From Jiangella alkaliphila (lineage in GTDB: Bacteria > Actinomycetota > Actinomycetes > Jiangellales > Jiangellaceae), in assembly GCF_900105925.1 (NCBI RefSeq), contig NZ_LT629791.1, positions 2,949,278 to 3,013,277 on the forward strand: a DNA stretch of 64,000 nt. Reading direction: 5' to 3'. The notes beneath the pieces were generated by a model. That model was not told the DNA's origin, did no database searches, and saw only the letters and a program-made list of their open reading frames with translations. Below are positions 36,008 through 44,171 of this stretch, one piece after another; the first letter of the stretch is position 1, and each line of letters begins with the position of its first letter. The translations under genes were made by a program, and so were the position numbers.

Positions 36008-36960
36008 GGCGCTCCCGCCTTGTACCGGCCCCGCAGCAGCGGCGCCTGCATCAGGGTGATCAGCAGGGTCATCAGGCCGAAGACCGCGCCCGCCGCACAG
36101 GCGAAGCCGTACCGCGGCGCCTGCAGGAACGGGTCGAACGCGAACCGGTAGATGTAGGTCGGCACGACGTCGGTCGAGTAGTTCGGCCCGCCCTGCGTGG
36201 TGGCCTGCACCAGGTCGAAGGTGTTGAGGCTGCGCTGGAAGACCAGCAGCAGGATGACGATGGCCAGCGGCACCAGCATCGGCAGCACCACGAAGCGCAG
36301 CGACTGCCGCGAGTTGGCGCCGTCGATCAGCGCCGCCTCGTGGATGTCCTTCGGGATCGTCTGCAGCGCGGCCAGCCAGTAGATCAGCGTGATGCCGAAG
36401 CCCTTCCACACGTCGATGCCGATCAGCGTCGGTAGCGCGGTCGTCGTGTCGCCGAGGAAGTTCACCGCCGAGCCGACCAGCCCGGAGTCGGTGAGCGCGG
36501 TGTTCACGACGCCACGGATGGGGTCGAGCAGGATCGCGAACACGATGCCGATGACCGCCGTCGTCGTGACCACCGGCAGGAACAGTGCCAGCCGGTACAC
36601 GTTGCGGCCGCGCAGCCAGGCGTTGTTCAGCAGGATCGCCAGCACCAGGGCCAGCGGCAGCTCGATGACCAGCGCGGCGAAGGAGAACAGGAACGAGTGC
36701 CAGAACGCGTCCCAGAAGGCGTCGGAACCGAGCACCTCGCGGAAGTTGTCGAACCCGATCCAGTTGGTCGGGGTGCCGACGCCGTCCCAGTCGAAGAACG
36801 CGTACCACCAGCTGGCGATGAGCGGCCAGAGCGAGAAGCCGCCGAACAACAGGATCCCGGGCACCAGGAACGCGTAGCTCCAGGCATGCCGGCGCCAGCG
36901 CGCGGCCCGGGGCCGCCCGGCGGCGCGAGGCCGCCGGGCGGGTGCGTGCGTCGAAGCCAT
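36004..36960 (-). CDS. Carbohydrate ABC transporter permease (MalF type)
   Basis: Inner-membrane permease of 318 residues: an arginine-rich N-terminus, six predicted helices and the EAA loop (KDIHEAALIDGANSRQSLRFVVLPM). Pairs with the MalG-type permease, overlapping its start by 4 bp. It begins 6 bp after the binding-protein gene. TWNIGFDNF-like periplasmic segment (TNWIGFDNFREVLGSD) is typical of the sugar-importer class. Confidence 0.93.
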   Translation of the reverse strand: MASTHAPARRPRAAGRPRAARWRRHAWSYAFLVPGILLFGGFSLWPLIASWWYAFFDWDGVGTPTNWIGFDNFREVLGSDAFWDAFWHSFLFSFAALVIELPLALVLAILLNNAWLRGRNVYRLALFLPVVTTTAVIGIVFAILLDPIRGVVNTALTDSGLVGSAVNFLGDTTTALPTLIGIDVWKGFGITLIYWLAALQTIPKDIHEAALIDGANSRQSLRFVVLPMLVPLAIVILLLVFQRSLNTFDLVQATTQGGPNYSTDVVPTYIYRFAFDPFLQAPRYGFACAAGAVFGLMTLLITLMQAPLLRGRYKAGAP

Positions 36961-36966
36961 GGACTG

Positions 36967-38421
36967 CTACTCCGGGGTGTAGTTCTCGAGGGGGTCCCAG
37001 CCGGGGAAGGTGATGTCGTCGATGGTCGCGGTACCGCTCAGTTCGGCCAGCGACTCGTCGAGGAACGTCTGGATCTGGGCGTCGAGAGCCTCGGCGATCG
37101 GCAGGAACGGCTTGTTGTTGATGATCGCGTCGACCGCGGCGTCGGTGTGCTTGAGCTCCGGCCGCTGCGCCCGGGCCTGCAGCAGCGCGGCGCCGCCCGG
37201 ACTGGCCAGGGTCGGGTTCGGCACCAGCCGCATCCCCTCCTCGGAGACGGCCAGGATCGCCGCCAGGTCCGGGTTCTCCGCCGCCTGCTCCTCCCAGGCG
37301 CTCTCGACCGCGGTCAGCGTGCCGAACTCCTCGTAGTAGGCCCGGTTGAAGTCCTCCGAGGCCAGGAAGTCCATGACCGCCCACGCCTGCTCGGGGTTCT
37401 CCGTCTCCGAGGACATCGACCAGATCGGCTGGAACGACTGCTTCGTCGGCGTGTAGCCGCCGCGCCCGTCGTCGGGCACCGGCAGCGCGGCCACGCCCAT
37501 CTCGATCTCCGGGTTGAGCTTGCGGATCTCCGCGACGTGCCACGGCGCGCTCGGGTACATGGCGATCGTGCCGGCCGCGAACTCGGTGAACGCGCGGCTG
37601 CCGTCCCAGCTCTCCCAGCCCGGCACCATGACGCCGTTGGCCTGCATGCGCCGGTGCAACTCGACCGCCTCGACCATGCCGGGCGACGCCGTCGCCGGCT
37701 CGCCGGTGCGGAAGTCGATGCCGTCCTGGACCACCGAGTACGGGACGGCGGTCTGCGCGAGGATCTCGACGGCGCCGGCCTTGCCCGACGTCGGCGCGTA
37801 GCCGAACACCGAGCCGCCGCCGTTCTGGGTGATGGTCGTGGCCATCTCCTCCAGCTCGCTCCACGTCTCCGGCGGATCGTCGTAGCCGTTGTCGCGCAGG
37901 ATCGCCTCGTTGTAGATCATGACGCGGACGTCCCACTTGCCGGTCACCAGCGGCAGCGTGTACAGCTCGCCGTCGCGGTGCAGGCCGGACGTCGCCGGGT
38001 CCATCGTGCCCTCGGGGAAGCGGTCGATGAACTCGTCGGTGACGAACTCCTCCAGCGAGTGCGTCCAGCCGCGCTCGTACATGCGGTCGAAGCCGTCGGC
38101 CTGCGCCCGGAACACGTCCGGCGGGGCGCCCTGCTGGAACATCAGCTCGACGGCGTTGAGCTGCTGGTCCGACGGGTTCTCGACCACGTCGACGGTGATG
38201 CCCGGGTTGTCCTCCTCGAACTGGTCGAACTGAGCGCGGTAGAACTCGCTGGCGCCGGGCGGGTCGGGCACCAGCGCGACGGTGATGGTGGCGCTCTCGC
38301 CGGAGGCGTCGTCGTTGTCGCTGTCGTCCTCACCACTGCCGACGAGGTTGCAGCCGGTGGCCGTCAGGGCGACGGCCGTGGCGGCGGCGGCCCAGCGCAG
38401 CGTGCGTCGTGTGCGGGACAT
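36967..38421 (-). CDS. Extracellular sugar-binding lipoprotein (ABC importer)
   Basis: A 484-residue family 1 solute-binding protein. The Sec leader ends in lipobox ALTATGC, so Cys24 is lipidated and the protein sits on the outer face of the membrane. An acidic Ser/Asp linker (GSGEDDSDNDDASGES) follows. The mature fold shows ITVALVPDPPGASEFY, PSDQQLNAVELMFQQGAPPD and WKD-like hinge segments of oligosaccharide binders. ATG start, 36 bp after the IclR stop, so it is probably transcribed from the IclR promoter. Ligand not predictable; operon context suggests an acidic oligosaccharide. Confidence 0.92.
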   Translation of the reverse strand: MSRTRRTLRWAAAATAVALTATGCNLVGSGEDDSDNDDASGESATITVALVPDPPGASEFYRAQFDQFEEDNPGITVDVVENPSDQQLNAVELMFQQGAPPDVFRAQADGFDRMYERGWTHSLEEFVTDEFIDRFPEGTMDPATSGLHRDGELYTLPLVTGKWDVRVMIYNEAILRDNGYDDPPETWSELEEMATTITQNGGGSVFGYAPTSGKAGAVEILAQTAVPYSVVQDGIDFRTGEPATASPGMVEAVELHRRMQANGVMVPGWESWDGSRAFTEFAAGTIAMYPSAPWHVAEIRKLNPEIEMGVAALPVPDDGRGGYTPTKQSFQPIWSMSSETENPEQAWAVMDFLASEDFNRAYYEEFGTLTAVESAWEEQAAENPDLAAILAVSEEGMRLVPNPTLASPGGAALLQARAQRPELKHTDAAVDAIINNKPFLPIAEALDAQIQTFLDESLAELSGTATIDDITFPGWDPLENYTPE

Positions 38422-38457
38422 GGTTCTCGCTGACTCCTTTGTCGAGGAACGTGGGGT

Positions 38458-39249
38458 CTAGTAGTGCGACGCCGGCGCGTGCCGGGGACCGAGGTAGCCG
38501 AGGCCGACACTGATCGAGTCGGCTACCTCGATGACGGTGCTGGCCAGCTCGGGGTCGCCGTCGGCGAGTCCCAGCGCGGAGAGCGGGCCGGAGATGGACA
38601 GCGCGGCGACGACGTTGCCGGACTGGTCCAGGATCGGGGCCGCGACGCAGGACCGTCCCAGCGCCAGCTCCTCGACCTCGGTGGCGTAGCCGCGGTGCGC
38701 GGCCAGATCGAGGGCGGCGTCGAGCTGGTCGTGGTCGCAGATGGTGCGCGGCGTGTAGCGATGCAGGTCGGGGACGAGCTCGCGGCGCTGGGCCGGGGTG
38801 AGCGGCAGCAGCAGGCACTTGCCGATGCCCGTGGCGTGCAGCGGATTGCGCTGACCCATGAGCGTGAACGACTTCGGCGCCAGCCGGCCCTCGAAGTTGC
38901 ACAGGTAGAACAGCCACGAGCCGTGCCGGACCGCGACGTTGACGCCGAGGCCCAGCGACGCGGCCAGCAGCTGCGCGGCCTGCCGGGCCTCGCGGTGCAC
39001 GGGGTGCTGGTTGATCGCCACGCCGGCCAGCGTCAGGAGCGCGGGCCCCAGCCGGTACAGGGCGCTGACCGGTTCGCGCTCGACGTACTGTAACGATTCA
39101 AGTGTTGACAGGAGTCGGGACGCCGTGGACTGACCCAGTCCAGCGTGCTTGGCGACGTCAGACACGCGCAGGGCCCGGCCGTCGAGGAAGGCGCTGAGGA
39201 CGGTCGCCGCCTTCTCGACACTCTGGTTCGTGGCCTGGTCCGTTGCCAC
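38458..39249 (-). CDS. IclR-family transcriptional regulator
   Basis: A 263-residue regulator. The N-terminal winged helix-turn-helix (VEKAATVLSAFLDGRALRVS, DVAKHAGLGQSTASRLLSTL) binds DNA; the C-terminal effector domain (residues about 85-255) shows LSISGPLSAL and the LVPDLHRYT and ARQAAQLLAASLG segments of IclR ligand-binding domains. I chose the GTG at 39249 because CAGGAG precedes it by five bases; ATGs at 39279/39282 lie in the operator region. It heads the leftward import operon and stands divergent from the dehydratase 3 operon, the standard position for a local regulator. Effector probably a sugar-acid intermediate. Confidence 0.92.
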   Translation of the reverse strand: MATDQATNQSVEKAATVLSAFLDGRALRVSDVAKHAGLGQSTASRLLSTLESLQYVEREPVSALYRLGPALLTLAGVAINQHPVHREARQAAQLLAASLGLGVNVAVRHGSWLFYLCNFEGRLAPKSFTLMGQRNPLHATGIGKCLLLPLTPAQRRELVPDLHRYTPRTICDHDQLDAALDLAAHRGYATEVEELALGRSCVAAPILDQSGNVVAALSISGPLSALGLADGDPELASTVIEVADSISVGLGYLGPRHAPASHY

Positions 39250-39288
39250 TGCGCTCCTGACATTGAAGGAACCGTGCATCATGTGGGA

Positions 39289-39316
39289 GAGTTACGCATA
39301 TGGTGCATGAAGTCAA
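39289..39316 (-). promoter_or_regulatory. Promoter/operator of the iclR operon
   Basis: Reading the - strand: TTGACT (39311-39316), 16-base spacer, TAACTC (39289-39294). Inside the spacer lies CATATGCGTA, exactly nine bases after TTGAC, as in the promoter at 44172. On the + strand the same DNA reads GCATATGGTGCAT (39296-39308), two mismatches from GCACATGTTGCAT at 44202-44214. This is the likely binding site of the IclR regulator. Confidence 0.6.
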
Positions 39317-39334
39317 GCCCTCTTCGGATGTCAG

Positions 39335-40504
39335 ATGTTGATTCGTGATATCGAGACGTTCGTCGTCAAGCTGCGCTCGGACGAGGCCTACCTGGGCGCG
39401 CTGCGCGACGGCAGCGACATCGGTCCCGCGTACACCGTCCGTGAGCCGTGGCGCAGCCTCTACTCGGATCGGTTCGAGGCGCTCCTGGTCAAGGTGACGG
39501 CGGAGGACGGGACGTCCGGGTGGGGTGAGGCACTGGCGCCGGTCGCGCCCGAGGTGCCGGCGGCGGTCGTCGACCTGCTGCTCGCGCCGATCCTGCGGGG
39601 GATGGACGCCACCCGGCCGCGGCCGGCGTGGTCGAGGCTGCGCGACCTCATGCGCGAGCGCGGTCATCTGGTGGGGCACCAGGCCGACGCTCTGGCCGCC
39701 GTCGACATCGCCCTCTGGGACCTGGCCGGGCGCCTCAGCGGGCGCTCCGTGGCCGACCTGCTCGGCGGCGCCTTCCGCGACCACCTGCCGGTCTACGTCT
39801 CCGGGCTGCCCCGGACCACCGACGACGAGCGGGCCGCGCTGGCCGCCGACTGGGTCGCCCGCGGCGCCACCGCGGTCAAGCTGCACCTCGGCCACGGCGT
39901 CGAGGCCGACCTCGCCACCGTCGACGCCATCCGCGCGGCCGCACCGTCGCTGCGGATCGCCGTCGACGCGCACTGGGTCTACTCGGTCACCGACGCCGGC
40001 CGGCTCGCCGCCGGCCTGGCCGAGCGGGGCGCCTGGTTCCTGGAGGCGCCGCTCGCGCCCGAGGACCTCGCCGGGCACGCCGAGCTCGCCCGCACGTCGC
40101 CGGTCCCGATCGCCGTCGGCGAGGCGCTGCGCAACCGTTACGAGTTCGGCCAGTGGTTCGACGCCCGGGCGCTGCGGATCGCGCAGCCCGACGTCGGCCG
40201 CACCGGCATCACCGAGGCGATGGTCGTCGCCGAACTCGCGGCCGCCCGGCACCTGCCGGTCGCGCCGCACCACTCCACCGGACTCGCGGTCGCCCTGGCC
40301 GCCGGCCTGCACGTCAGCGCCGCGGTGGAGAGCCTCGAGGTGTTCGAGTACCAGCCCAGATCCACCGACGTCGGCCAGCGCATTCTGCGGCACCCGATCG
40401 CGTCCGGCCCCGGCGGCTTCCCGCTGCCGGCCGGTCCGGGTCTCGGGATCGACGTCGACGAGGAAACCATCCGCACGCTCGCCGAGGAGTCCCGAACCAG
40501 ATGA
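39335..40504 (+). CDS. Enolase-superfamily dehydratase 3
   Basis: A 389-residue mandelate-racemase-type enzyme, first gene of the rightward operon. The barrel shows AVKLHLGHG (basic residue on strand 2), metal ligand IAVDAHWVY with DxH arrangement, FLEAPLAPEDL, AVGEALRNRYEF, QPDVGRTGITE and APHHSTGLAVAL. Together these fit an acid-sugar dehydratase that removes water by abstracting the alpha proton of an aldonate or uronate. It overlaps the DHDPS-family gene by 4 bp (ATGA), so its 2-keto-3-deoxy product probably goes straight to that enzyme. Paralogue of the proteins at 29215 and 63667. Confidence 0.87.
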   Translation: MLIRDIETFVVKLRSDEAYLGALRDGSDIGPAYTVREPWRSLYSDRFEALLVKVTAEDGTSGWGEALAPVAPEVPAAVVDLLLAPILRGMDATRPRPAWSRLRDLMRERGHLVGHQADALAAVDIALWDLAGRLSGRSVADLLGGAFRDHLPVYVSGLPRTTDDERAALAADWVARGATAVKLHLGHGVEADLATVDAIRAAAPSLRIAVDAHWVYSVTDAGRLAAGLAERGAWFLEAPLAPEDLAGHAELARTSPVPIAVGEALRNRYEFGQWFDARALRIAQPDVGRTGITEAMVVAELAAARHLPVAPHHSTGLAVALAAGLHVSAAVESLEVFEYQPRSTDVGQRILRHPIASGPGGFPLPAGPGLGIDVDEETIRTLAEESRTR

Positions 40505-41415
40505 CCCACTCCGTCCACGGCCTGGTGCCGATCCTGGCCACTCCCTTCCTCCCCGACGGCACACTCGACCGGCCGGGGCTGCGGCGGCTGGTGGAGTTCC
40601 AGCTGACCAGCGGCGTCGACGGCGTCGCGGTGTTCGGCATGGCCAGCGAGGGGTTCGCCCTGACGCTGACGGAGCGCCAGCTCATCCTGCGCGACGTCCG
40701 CGAGGTGGTCGCCGACGCCGTCCCGGTCGTCGCGGGCGTCAACGGCACCTCGTCGGTCACCGCGCTCGAGCAGGCCCGCGAGGCCGCCGACGGCGGCGCC
40801 GACGCGCTCATGGTGCTGCCGCCGTTCATGGTCAAGCCCGGCCCGGACCAGCTCGTGGAGTTCTACGGGCTGGTCGGCGAGTTCGCGGCGTCGGCGGATA
40901 CCGAGGTGATGGTCCAGGACGCGCCCGGGGTCACCGGCGTCGCGATGTCGGCGGCGCTGATCGTCGAGCTGAGCAAGCTCGACGGCGTCACGTCCGTCAA
41001 GGTCGAGGCCCCGCCGACGGTGCCCAAGGTCGGCGCGGTCGCCGACGCCATCGGCGACGAGGACGAGTTCGCCGTCCTGGGCGGCCAGAACGCCCAGTTC
41101 GTCCTCGACGAGTACGCCCGCGGCTCCATCGGCACCATGCCCGCCTGCGAGTTCCCCGACCTGCTGGCGCCGGTCCTGGCCGCCTGGAACGCGGGCGACC
41201 GGGCCGGGGCGCGGGCGGCGTTCACGCGGCTGCTGCCGCTGATCGTGCACGGGCTGCAGCAGGGCATAGCCTGGGCGGTGCACAAGGAGGTGCTGGTGCG
41301 CCGCGGCATCATCGAACACACCACCGTCCGGCTGCCGGCCAAGACGCTCGACGCCGGCGGGCGGTCCCTGCTCGACGAGATCCTGGCCCCGCTGGACCTG
41401 CGGGCCGCTCGGTGA
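40501..41415 (+). CDS. DHDPS/N-acetylneuraminate-lyase-family aldolase or dehydratase
   Basis: A 304-residue class I aldolase-family protein. The Schiff-base lysine is Lys167 in TSVKVEAPP. The family GTTGE loop is here GMASEG, and the strand that normally carries the catalytic Tyr (YNxP) reads VQDAPG, with Gln139 at that place. Authentic dihydrodipicolinate synthase chemistry is therefore unlikely; relatives lacking the tyrosine dehydrate or cleave 2-keto-3-deoxy acids. Placed between an enolase-type dehydratase and an SDR, both overlapping by 4 bp, it most likely processes the keto-deoxy acid from the dehydratase. Confidence 0.82.
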   Translation: MTHSVHGLVPILATPFLPDGTLDRPGLRRLVEFQLTSGVDGVAVFGMASEGFALTLTERQLILRDVREVVADAVPVVAGVNGTSSVTALEQAREAADGGADALMVLPPFMVKPGPDQLVEFYGLVGEFAASADTEVMVQDAPGVTGVAMSAALIVELSKLDGVTSVKVEAPPTVPKVGAVADAIGDEDEFAVLGGQNAQFVLDEYARGSIGTMPACEFPDLLAPVLAAWNAGDRAGARAAFTRLLPLIVHGLQQGIAWAVHKEVLVRRGIIEHTTVRLPAKTLDAGGRSLLDEILAPLDLRAAR

Positions 41416-42137
41416 GAGTCGTCCTCGTCGGCGCCTCGACGCCGATCGGCGGCGCCGTCGCCGACCGGTTCGCGGCCGCCGGCGGCCGGGTCGTGGGCAT
41501 CTCGCTGGAGCCGTCGGGCAGCGCGCCGCTGGCGGCGGACCTGACCGCCGACTGCAGCGTCCCCGCGCAGGCCTCGGCGGCGGTCGCCGAGGCGGCCGGC
41601 GTCCTCGGCGGCATCGACGTCCTCGTGCCGGCGGCCGGCGCGATGCCGGTGGCGCCCGCGCACCGGACCACCGACGAGCAGTGGCGGCTGGCCCTGGCCG
41701 CCTGCCTCGACACGTTCTTCCTGACCGCGCGCGCCGCGCTGCCGCGGCTGGTCGACGGCGGCGGCTCCATCGTCGCGGTCTCGTCGGTCAACGGGTTCCT
41801 CGCCGCGCCCTGGCTGCCGGGCTACGCGGCGGCCAAGGGCGGCGTCGACGGCCTGGTGCGCCAACTGGCCCTCGACTACGCGCGCTCCGGCGTGCGCGTC
41901 AACGCCGTCGCGCCCGGCCTGGTGGGCGGCGAGCAGTACGCCGACGCCGAGGCGGGCTACCCCATCGGGCGGACCATCCGGCCGGACGAGGTCGCGGCGG
42001 CGGTGGAGTTCCTCGCCGGCCCGGCGGCCTCGGCCATCACCGGCGTCGTCCTGCCGGTCGACGGCGGGCTGTCGATCGCCTCGCCGGCGGCGTTCGCCCG
42101 GCCGGACCTGCGGGCCCGGCTGGAGGGCGATGGCTGA
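41412..42137 (+). CDS. SDR-family oxidoreductase 2
   Basis: A 241-residue short-chain dehydrogenase starting at a GTG that overlaps the aldolase stop (GTGA). Cofactor loop VGASTPIGGAVA, variant PAAGA in place of NNAG, catalytic SSVNG and YAAAKGG, and the C-terminal LPVDGGLSIASPAAFARP. Very similar along its length to the SDR at 25965-26702, so one arose from the other by duplication. The missing TG of the TGxxxGIG motif in both suggests a shared cofactor preference different from the textbook type. Likely acts on a keto-sugar acid of the same pathway. Confidence 0.85.
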   Translation: MRVVLVGASTPIGGAVADRFAAAGGRVVGISLEPSGSAPLAADLTADCSVPAQASAAVAEAAGVLGGIDVLVPAAGAMPVAPAHRTTDEQWRLALAACLDTFFLTARAALPRLVDGGGSIVAVSSVNGFLAAPWLPGYAAAKGGVDGLVRQLALDYARSGVRVNAVAPGLVGGEQYADAEAGYPIGRTIRPDEVAAAVEFLAGPAASAITGVVLPVDGGLSIASPAAFARPDLRARLEGDG

Positions 42138-42744
42138 GGTCGAGATCGGCGGCCGGTTCGGCCGCCTCTACGGGTTCCTCGACTGGCCCGCGCGGCTGGA
42201 CGCGCTGAACGTGCTGTGGCTGCTCGGCGTGCTGGCCGGGCTGGTGCTGTTCGGCCTGGCCCCGGCTACGGCCGCCCTGTACGCGGTGCTGCGGGCCTAC
42301 GTGCTGGACCGGTCGCCGCGGCTGTGGCACGACTACTGGGCTGCCTGGCGGGCGTCGCTGCGCTCGTCGCAGGTCGTGCTCGGGCTGCCGATCCTGACCG
42401 TGTGGGTGGTGGTGTTCTACCTGCTGCTGTCGCGGTCGACGCCGTTCGCCGTCGGGATGGCCGTGCTGGCCGCCGGGTACCTCGCGACGCTGCTCCAGCT
42501 GCCCGCCGTCGTCGCGCACGTCGACCTGCCGGTGGTGCGGTCGTGGCAGGTCACGGCCGAGGTAGCGTGGCGCCGGCCGCTGGTGACGGTGGCCGTGGCG
42601 GTTCTGGTCGTGGGGCTTGCGGTGGGCGGCTGGCTCACGACGCCGGCCGCCGTCCCGCTCTTCTTCCCCGCCCTGCCCGCCCTGATCGCCACCGTCACCG
42701 TCCACCGCGGCCTGGCCGACTCACCGCCGCGGACCCCGAGTTGA
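42130..42744 (+). CDS. YesL-like DUF624 membrane protein
   Basis: A 204-residue membrane protein with five hydrophobic helices and the DUF624 pattern (N-terminal DWPARLDALNVLWLLGVL, then ALYAVLRAYV and LWHDYWAAWRASLRSSQVV). DUF624/YesL proteins accompany sugar ABC importers and rhamnogalacturonan-type loci in many Gram-positives; the molecular role is not known. It overlaps the SDR gene by 8 bp and ends the rightward operon. A strong hairpin begins within its last codons. Confidence 0.75.
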   Translation: MAEVEIGGRFGRLYGFLDWPARLDALNVLWLLGVLAGLVLFGLAPATAALYAVLRAYVLDRSPRLWHDYWAAWRASLRSSQVVLGLPILTVWVVVFYLLLSRSTPFAVGMAVLAAGYLATLLQLPAVVAHVDLPVVRSWQVTAEVAWRRPLVTVAVAVLVVGLAVGGWLTTPAAVPLFFPALPALIATVTVHRGLADSPPRTPS

Positions 42745-42800
42745 TCATGGAGAAGGTCGGCTCTCAGCGGTCCCCGAAGCCGACCTTCTCCATGATCAAC
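42740..42800. terminator. Bidirectional terminator-like hairpin between convergent genes
   Basis: Perfect 23-base arms at 42740-42762 and 42778-42800 with a 15-base loop, placed between the convergent DUF624 and DAHP synthase genes. No T-run is present, as usual in high-GC actinobacteria. The arm begins GTTGATCATGGAG, almost the same as the palindrome at 26716 (GTTGATCTTGGAG), so it may belong to a dispersed repeat family that doubles as terminator. Confidence 0.7.
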
Positions 42801-42832
42801 GGTGGTGGCTCGGCTGAGCCGCGGCGTCTCGA

Positions 42833-43906
42833 TCAGGCCGGGACGGCGTCGCGTCGGGCGCGGACGGCGGCCGCCAGGTCGCCGAGCAGGACCTCGGTCG
42901 TCTCCCAGCTCATGCACGCGTCGGTGACGCTCTGGCCGTAGACCAGCGGCGTGCTCGCGAGGTCCTGCCGGCCGGCCACGAGGAAGCTCTCCAGCATGAC
43001 GCCGCCGATGCCGCGCTGGCCGGCCGCGACCTGCGCGGCGATCTCGCGGGCCACGACCGCCTGGCGCTCGTGGTCCTTGCCGCTGTTGCCGTGGCTGGCG
43101 TCGATGACCAGACGCTCGGGCAGCTGCGCCTTGTGCAGCAGCGCCAGCGCGTCGCGGACGTGCTCGGGCGCGTAGTTCGGGCCGGCGCTGCCGCCGCGCA
43201 GGATGACGTGGCAGTCGGGGTTGCCGGCGGTGCTGACGGCGGCCGCGCGGCCGTCGTGGTCGACGCCGAAGAAGACGTGGCCGTGGGCGGCCGCTGTGCA
43301 GCCGTCGATGGCGGCCTGGACGTCGCCGCTGGTGGCGTTCTTGAAGCCGACCGGCATGGACAGGCCGGACGCGAGCTGGCGGTGCACCTGGCTCTCCGGC
43401 GTGCGCGCCCCGATGGCGCCCCACGAGACGGTGTCGGCGATGTACTGCGGGCTGATCGGCTCGAGGAACTCGCAGCCCACCGGCAGCCCCGCCCCGAGCA
43501 CCTCGAACAGCAGCTCGCGGGCCATGCGCAGGCCGCGCGGCACGTCGAACGTCCCGTCGAGGCCGGGGTCGTTGATCAGGCCCTTCCAGCCCACCGTCGT
43601 GCGCGGCTTCTCGAAGTACACCCGCATGACGACGGCGAGGTCGTCGCGCAGCTCGTCGGCCACCGGCCGCAGCCGGCGGGCGTAGTCGAGCGCCGCCACC
43701 GGGTCGTGCACCGAGCACGGGCCGACGACCACCAGGAGGCGGTCGTCGTCGCCGGCCATGATGCGGCGGACCTCGGCCCGGCTGGACCGCACGAGCGCGG
43801 CGTGCTCCTCGTCCATCGGCAGCTCGGCGAGCAGGCCGGCCGGCGAGATGAGCGGCTGGAACCCGGTGATGCGCAGGTCGCCGGTGGGGGACTGGGGCTC
43901 GGACAT
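42833..43906 (-). CDS. 3-deoxy-7-phosphoheptulonate (DAHP) synthase, class I
   Basis: First enzyme of the shikimate pathway: joins PEP and erythrose 4-phosphate (357 residues). Class I AroF/G/H features are present: VVGPCSVHDPVAALDYA, MRVYFEKPRTTVGWKGLIND, GCEFLEPISPQYIADTVSWG, IDASHGNSGKDH and GVMLESFLVAG, with the metal-binding Cys, His, Glu and Asp in these segments. ATG behind GAGGAGAC. It is preceded by a leader peptide and hairpins that look like an attenuator, so expression should respond to charged aromatic tRNAs. Nothing ties it to the surrounding sugar genes. Confidence 0.95.
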   Translation of the reverse strand: MSEPQSPTGDLRITGFQPLISPAGLLAELPMDEEHAALVRSSRAEVRRIMAGDDDRLLVVVGPCSVHDPVAALDYARRLRPVADELRDDLAVVMRVYFEKPRTTVGWKGLINDPGLDGTFDVPRGLRMARELLFEVLGAGLPVGCEFLEPISPQYIADTVSWGAIGARTPESQVHRQLASGLSMPVGFKNATSGDVQAAIDGCTAAAHGHVFFGVDHDGRAAAVSTAGNPDCHVILRGGSAGPNYAPEHVRDALALLHKAQLPERLVIDASHGNSGKDHERQAVVAREIAAQVAAGQRGIGGVMLESFLVAGRQDLASTPLVYGQSVTDACMSWETTEVLLGDLAAAVRARRDAVPA

Positions 43907-43978
43907 GGGTCTACGTCTCCTCTGCGTCGAGTGGGACGTCCCGTCGGTTGCCCTGCGAGCCGGCCCGTCTCATGACGA

Positions 43979-44006
43979 AGGGCAGAGACGCCGACGTCTC
44001 TGCCCT
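43979..44006 (-). terminator. Attenuator terminator hairpin before the DAHP synthase gene
   Basis: Perfect 12-base arms (43979-43990 and 43995-44006, core GGCAGAGACG) with a 4-base loop, in the leader of the - strand transcript between the leader peptide stop and the DAHP synthase start. The 3' side reads TTCGT, a weak U-tract as usual for this group. Immediately upstream, 44010-44021 can pair with 44050-44061 inside the leader reading frame over 12 of 12 bases. Confidence 0.68.
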
Positions 44007-44027
44007 GCTGGCTCCGGGTGGTCGTGG

Positions 44028-44096
44028 CTAGCGCATGACGCGCCAGGCTCCACCCGGAGCCTGCGCAAAATACGGATACCGACGAACCACGGTCAC
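44028..44096 (-). CDS. Aromatic leader peptide (22 codons) controlling DAHP synthase
   Basis: A GTG-started frame on the - strand reads VTVVRRYPYFAQAPGG, then AWRVMR and stop. It holds two Tyr, one Phe and one Trp codon in 22, a density expected of a leader that measures aromatic aminoacyl-tRNA. TATAGT (44104-44109 on +) lies seven bases upstream, so the transcript is probably leaderless and starts at the GTG. The frame overlaps an early hairpin (CAGGCTCC/GGAGCCTG, 44044-44063) whose right part competes with a 12-bp pairing to 44010-44021, followed by the terminator at 43979-44006. This is the layout of ribosome-mediated attenuation. The 5' choice between two GTGs is open. Confidence 0.7.
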   Translation of the reverse strand: MTVVRRYPYFAQAPGGAWRVMR

Positions 44097-44103
44097 GGTG
44101 GCG

Positions 44104-44109
44104 ACTATA
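44104..44109 (-). promoter_or_regulatory. -10 box of the DAHP synthase leader transcript
   Basis: TATAGT on the - strand, seven bases before the leader GTG. A good -35 match at 16-18 bases is lacking. The short distance suggests a leaderless message. Confidence 0.45.
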
Positions 44110-44171
44110 GCCGACCGTCGGCGGCGAGGCCCTCTGACGTCACCGTTCTGACCAGCGCATGAAACACGCGC

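Noticed and set aside
40501..41415. Assignment as dapA, lysine-pathway dihydrodipicolinate synthase
   Set aside because: The catalytic Tyr and the Thr pair are missing and the genes around it are for sugar acids.
39335..42744. The long + strand frames running through from the dehydratase into the aldolase and SDR as fusion proteins
   Set aside because: Each gene has its own stop and overlapping start (ATGA or GTGA), so the upstream parts of these frames are out-of-frame readings of the previous gene.
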